Source of the DNA: CAZXBB01 sp964638815
GTDB taxonomy: Bacteria; Planctomycetota; Phycisphaerae; Phycisphaerales; SM1A02
Direction: 5' to 3'
Assembly (NCBI GenBank): GCA_964638815.1
Contig: CAZXBB010000402.1
Span: forward strand, 1 to 14,560
DNA length: 14,560 nt
Shown: positions 12,739 to 14,560 of the stretch, piece after piece
Numbering within the stretch: position 1 is the stretch's first letter
Layout of the letters: each line of letters starts with the position of its first letter
Program-made: the position numbers and the translations under genes
Notes under the pieces: generated by a model
Told to the model about the DNA's origin: nothing
The model's input: only the letters and a program-made list of their open reading frames with translations
The model's database searches: none

Positions 12739-13791
12739 ATGACCCGATATTCACGCCATGCGCGACCGCGCGTCTCGCCCCACGCCACGTCGCCCCCCGC
12801 CACGTCGCCCCACGCCATGCCAACCCCCACCCCCGGACATCTTCAACGCACCGCCGCCCTGTGGGGCCTCGCGGGTCTCGTCGGCATGACGTTCGCGGTC
12901 ACGGTCGTCGTGTGCAACCCGTTCCCGACCCTCGCGCTTCCGCTCACGGCCCTCCTCGCCATCGGTGTGGGCTGGATCGTGATGCTCCTCTTCGCGCCGT
13001 GGCGTCGGATGCTCACACTCGGCGGCGACCGCGAGACGATCGCGAAGCTGACGCGCGATCTGCGCACGGCCGTCAACGGTCGTCGCGAGAACAGCCTGAA
13101 GACGCTCGTTCTCGATCGCGACGACGAGCTCGGCGAACTGACGCGCGTGATCCACGACACCGTCGCCCGATCGCTCGCCGATCGCCGCGAGGCGCGACGC
13201 CTGAAGCGCACGATGGACGACAGCATCAGGCGCGAGACCGACCGCGCCACGCACCGCCTCGCGCGGCAGGCGACCACCGACCCCCTCACCGGACTGGGCA
13301 ACCGCCGCACCATGGAGAGCGAGCTCGACCGCCTCTTCGAGCCGGACCGCCGCCGGGAACGCACGAACATCGTCGCGATGGTGATCGACGTGGATCTCTT
13401 CAAGGCCGTGAACGACACGCTCGGCCACGACGTCGGCGACCAGTGCCTCATCTTCCTCGGGGAGCTGCTCACCTCGACGCTGCGCAAGGACGACTGCGCG
13501 ATCCGCCTCGGCGGCGACGAGTTCGCCATACTGATGCCGAACCGCTCGATCGAGGATGCGCGGGCCGTGGGCGAGCGGATCAGCTCGCTCTTCGGGCAGA
13601 TGCCGTGGTCGCACACGACCGTTCCGCGTCCGACGCTGAGCATCGGGCTCGCGACGGCATCGTGCGCCGACGCGAGCGCGCGTCAGGACCTGATCCGCCG
13701 GGCGGACGCGGCGCTCTACAGGTCGAAGTCGGCGGGCCGGGCGACGATCCGGGCGTGCGACGGCCGCGCGGTGATGCCGTCGCGGGTATAG
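12739..13791 (+). CDS. Membrane-anchored diguanylate cyclase (GGDEF)
   Basis: Makes cyclic di-GMP from two GTP. Two transmembrane helices (about residues 40-87 from this start) are followed by a charged HAMP-like/coiled-coil linker (RDDELGELTRVIHDTV ... RREARRLKRTMDDSIRRETDRATHRLARQA) and a GGDEF domain beginning at DPLTGLGNRR. The active loop is RLGGDEFAIL. Counted from the alternative ATG at 12817, it is G232-F236, and R223-K-D-D226 lies exactly five residues ahead: an intact RxxD inhibitory I-site. DVDLFKAVNDTLGHDVGD is the GTP-binding stretch, and no EAL domain follows. The long start gives 350 aa but its first 26 residues are encoded by 15-bp repeats; ATG 12817 (MPTPTPGHLQRT, 324 aa) is equally plausible, and neither has a strong ribosome site. 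No periplasmic sensor domain fits between the helices, so the signal may be membrane-borne or come through the linker. Confidence 0.88.
   Translation: MTRYSRHARPRVSPHATSPPATSPHAMPTPTPGHLQRTAALWGLAGLVGMTFAVTVVVCNPFPTLALPLTALLAIGVGWIVMLLFAPWRRMLTLGGDRETIAKLTRDLRTAVNGRRENSLKTLVLDRDDELGELTRVIHDTVARSLADRREARRLKRTMDDSIRRETDRATHRLARQATTDPLTGLGNRRTMESELDRLFEPDRRRERTNIVAMVIDVDLFKAVNDTLGHDVGDQCLIFLGELLTSTLRKDDCAIRLGGDEFAILMPNRSIEDARAVGERISSLFGQMPWSHTTVPRPTLSIGLATASCADASARQDLIRRADAALYRSKSAGRATIRACDGRAVMPSRV
12775..12819 (+). repeat. 15-bp tandem repeat ending on an in-frame ATG of the diguanylate cyclase
   Basis: Three copies of TCGCCCCACGCCAYG (12775-12789, 12790-12804, 12805-12819) differ at two positions. 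The last three bases of the third copy are the ATG at 12817. The unit is a multiple of three, so copy changes preserve frame and only alter the HATSP-like N-terminal tail. Confidence 0.8.
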
Positions 13792-13840
13792 CGCAACTCG
13801 TCCCTTGGGGCGAGGCCCGGCGCACTATTCATGGCGCCGC

Positions 13841-14020
13841 ATGACGCAGGTCGTGTTTCATCCGGCTGCGGTGGCCGAAGCACAAGCGGCATATCAGTGG
13901 TACGCCCAACATAGTCAGCAGGCAGCGGCCGCGTTCCTTGCCGAGCTCGACACTGCCTTGACGACGATTGGTGAGTCTCCCGACCGGTGGCCGGCGTACC
14001 TCGTCGAGACGCGGCGCTAA
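13841..14020 (+). CDS. ParE/RelE-family toxin, C-terminally truncated, no antitoxin
   Basis: A 59-aa product whose sequence (VVFHPAAVAEAQAAYQWYAQ ... AAFLAELDTALTTIGESPDRWPAYLVETRR) is the N-terminal two-thirds of a RelE/ParE fold. Full members are about 95-100 aa and continue with a 'RRFPYxVVYR ... AVAHxxRxPGYW' part; here a TAA comes directly after ETRR, and none of the three following frames restores that part. The missing piece includes the strands and C-terminal residues needed for toxicity, so the product is probably inactive. No ParD/RelB-like antitoxin precedes it (the cyclase stop is 49 bp upstream) or follows. Codon use (AGT, CAA, CAT, ACT, GGT) is less GC-biased than in the genes to the left, which fits recent acquisition. 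The start at 13841 gives the canonical family N-terminus; the frame is open 36 nt further upstream. Confidence 0.7.
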   Translation: MTQVVFHPAAVAEAQAAYQWYAQHSQQAAAAFLAELDTALTTIGESPDRWPAYLVETRR

Positions 14021-14040
14021 CGGAAACCGCTTGAGCAAGT

Positions 14041-14067
14041 CACTCGGGTTACTCGGTGTACTCGGGC
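14041..14067 (+). repeat. Three 9-bp tandem repeats after the truncated toxin
   Basis: CACTCGGGT, TACTCGGTG and TACTCGGGC lie head to tail (core ACTCGG). They begin 20 bp after the toxin stop. Apart from these, the 140-bp stretch 14021-14160 between the toxin and the intron end holds only a small CTTG-AG-CAAG hairpin at 14030-14039 and a GCCTAAC core at 14142-14148. Confidence 0.7.
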
Positions 14068-14160
14068 CGCTGGGCCTTTTGGTCGTCGCGCTCACGCGAG
14101 GCCGCGTGCGCTATCGGCAGCCCTTCGACAAACCGACGGCGGCCTAACCAGGGACAATAT

Positions 14161-14200
14161 GTCGGGTGGCCCCGGGCGGTCTCCCACCCGGGGCTCCCAC
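14161..14200 (-). ncRNA. Group II intron domain VI hairpin
   Basis: A 10-bp stem (14184-14193 with 14170-14179, one G-U pair) closed by a GAGA loop, then CCACCCGAC at the 3' end. The adenosine in CCACCC (complement of 14167) is in the place of the bulged branch-point A of class C introns, though the usual U before it is missing. Confidence 0.6.
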
Positions 14201-14234
14201 AGATCCGTACGTGCGCGATTGACGCATACGGCTC
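14201..14234 (-). ncRNA. Group II intron domain V
   Basis: Begins GAGCCGTATGCG and ends GCACGTACGGATCT on the minus strand, the hallmark of bacterial domain V with the catalytic AGC and the two-base bulge side. Compared with the common 34-nt form it is 1 nt short, the apical loop is not a GNRA tetraloop, and the base opposite the G of AGC is A instead of the usual U. These differences suggest decay or a divergent subtype. Confidence 0.7.
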
Positions 14235-14240
14235 CTCTGG

Positions 14241-14444
14241 TCATGGGTTCGCTACGAGACGGTGGTAGATGGAGTGAACGACCCGCGCCTTCGGCAACGG
14301 GTAGTGCTCCAGCAGGCGAAGGAACTTCCACCAGGGCAGCCCCTGTTGGTTCCTTCTCGCCTCCAGCGTCGCCAGATGCAGAGCACCGGAACGCGCGGTG
14401 ACGCCCGATGCGGAGCGGTCGGAGCTGCCGCGCAGCGGCTTCGT
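14241..14444 (-). pseudogene. C-terminal fragment of a group II intron-encoded reverse transcriptase/maturase
   Basis: 67 codons are open between the TGA at 14445-14447 and the TGA at 14241-14243. The last part, LPWWKFLRLLEHYPLP followed by KARVVHSIYHRLVANP, fits the end of class C intron-encoded proteins ('xxWxxFxRLLxxYPLPxPRVVHS'). The first 20 or so codons do not look like the family. No start codon or reverse transcriptase motifs are present, so this is a relic or the 3' end of a frameshifted gene that continues beyond the window. Confidence 0.6.
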
Positions 14445-14560
14445 TCAACAGGCCGCGAAGACTCACGTGCTGTCCGCCGGTAAGCACGTCGACTTCTTGT
14501 TGTGTGACCCGCGCTCGATGCAACCACTAATGCGGGATCGAGCTTGATGACGAGAGGCAC
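14445..14560. other. Unassigned right edge, 116 bp
   Basis: Minus-strand frames stay open (a QQEVDVLTGGQHVSLRGLLN-type translation is the best looking), but I recognise no domain, and the frame runs on through domains V and VI of the intron, so it is not a convincing gene. It may be decayed intron protein or the sequence into which a truncated intron was joined. Confidence 0.4.

Larger units (their letters stand above)
14161..14444 (-). mobile_element. 3' remnant of a group II intron (class C-like)
   Basis: The minus strand reads, in order, the C-terminal codons of an intron-encoded protein, a domain V-type hairpin 6 nt after its stop, and a domain VI-type hairpin ending in CCACCCGAC. The very short distance between the protein stop and domain V and the YPLPxxRVVHS tail suggest class IIC. 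The 3' splice point would fall between 14161 and 14160. The protein frame is closed by a TGA at 14445-14447, and the sequence further upstream does not continue a recognisable maturase, so within this window the intron looks truncated or frameshifted. Confidence 0.65.

Noticed and set aside
14031..14147. A TTG-started 38-codon hydrophobic frame after the toxin
   Set aside because: No ATG/GTG start, no ribosome site, and its Leu/Gly pattern comes from the 9-bp repeats. Only the position of its stop in GCCTAAC is notable.
14092..14523. A 143-codon minus-strand open frame
   Set aside because: It runs out of frame through the maturase tail and through intron domains V and VI, so it cannot be a normal gene.

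Overview
This is a high-GC window (roughly 70% by eye up to about position 13,800) that most resembles a planctomycete, probably of the Phycisphaerae type. The main clue is the secreted metalloprotease at the left edge: it ends in a Cys-framed dockerin-like pair of calcium loops finishing in '...LWGPCV', a tail I associate with Phycisphaerae exoproteins. The secreted toroid + DUF4159 protein fits the same group. No rRNA, tRNA or CRISPR array was seen.

Layout. Positions 54-2274 (minus strand) hold a secreted M43-like zinc protease and, upstream of it, a class I SAM methyltransferase. The two are separated by a 361-bp gap that contains three tandem 64/65-bp hairpin-bearing repeats. Positions 2347-9062 (plus strand) hold an SppA-type S49 membrane peptidase, a secreted DUF4159 protein only 2 bp after it, and a large PEP-synthase-like protein that carries receiver-like domains in front of a PPDK-type ATP-grasp domain. 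A 14-TM membrane protein with a spermidine-synthase-like methyltransferase core converges on this block (9075-11441, minus). It is divergently expressed, from an overlapping TATA box, from a tiny membrane protein that overlaps an RlmN/Cfr-family radical-SAM rRNA methylase (11485-12632, plus). A membrane-anchored diguanylate cyclase follows (12739-13791).

The right edge (about 13,841 to the end) looks foreign. It has less biased codon use, an orphan ParE/RelE toxin lacking its C-terminal third with no antitoxin, a 9-bp repeat run, and the 3' end of a group II intron on the minus strand (last codons of the intron-encoded protein, domain V and domain VI).

A theme not explained by gene content is that four gene edges carry short tandem repeats of different unit length (8, 10, 15 and 9 bp). 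Three of these lie at or inside start-codon regions and create competing start codons or N-terminal extensions. Two minus-strand genes and the PEP-synthase-like gene also have a TATA-like hexamer so close to the ATG that leaderless or near-leaderless transcripts are likely. Most genes look like separate transcription units; the clearest operons are sppA-DUF4159 and the small membrane protein with the rlmN-like gene.
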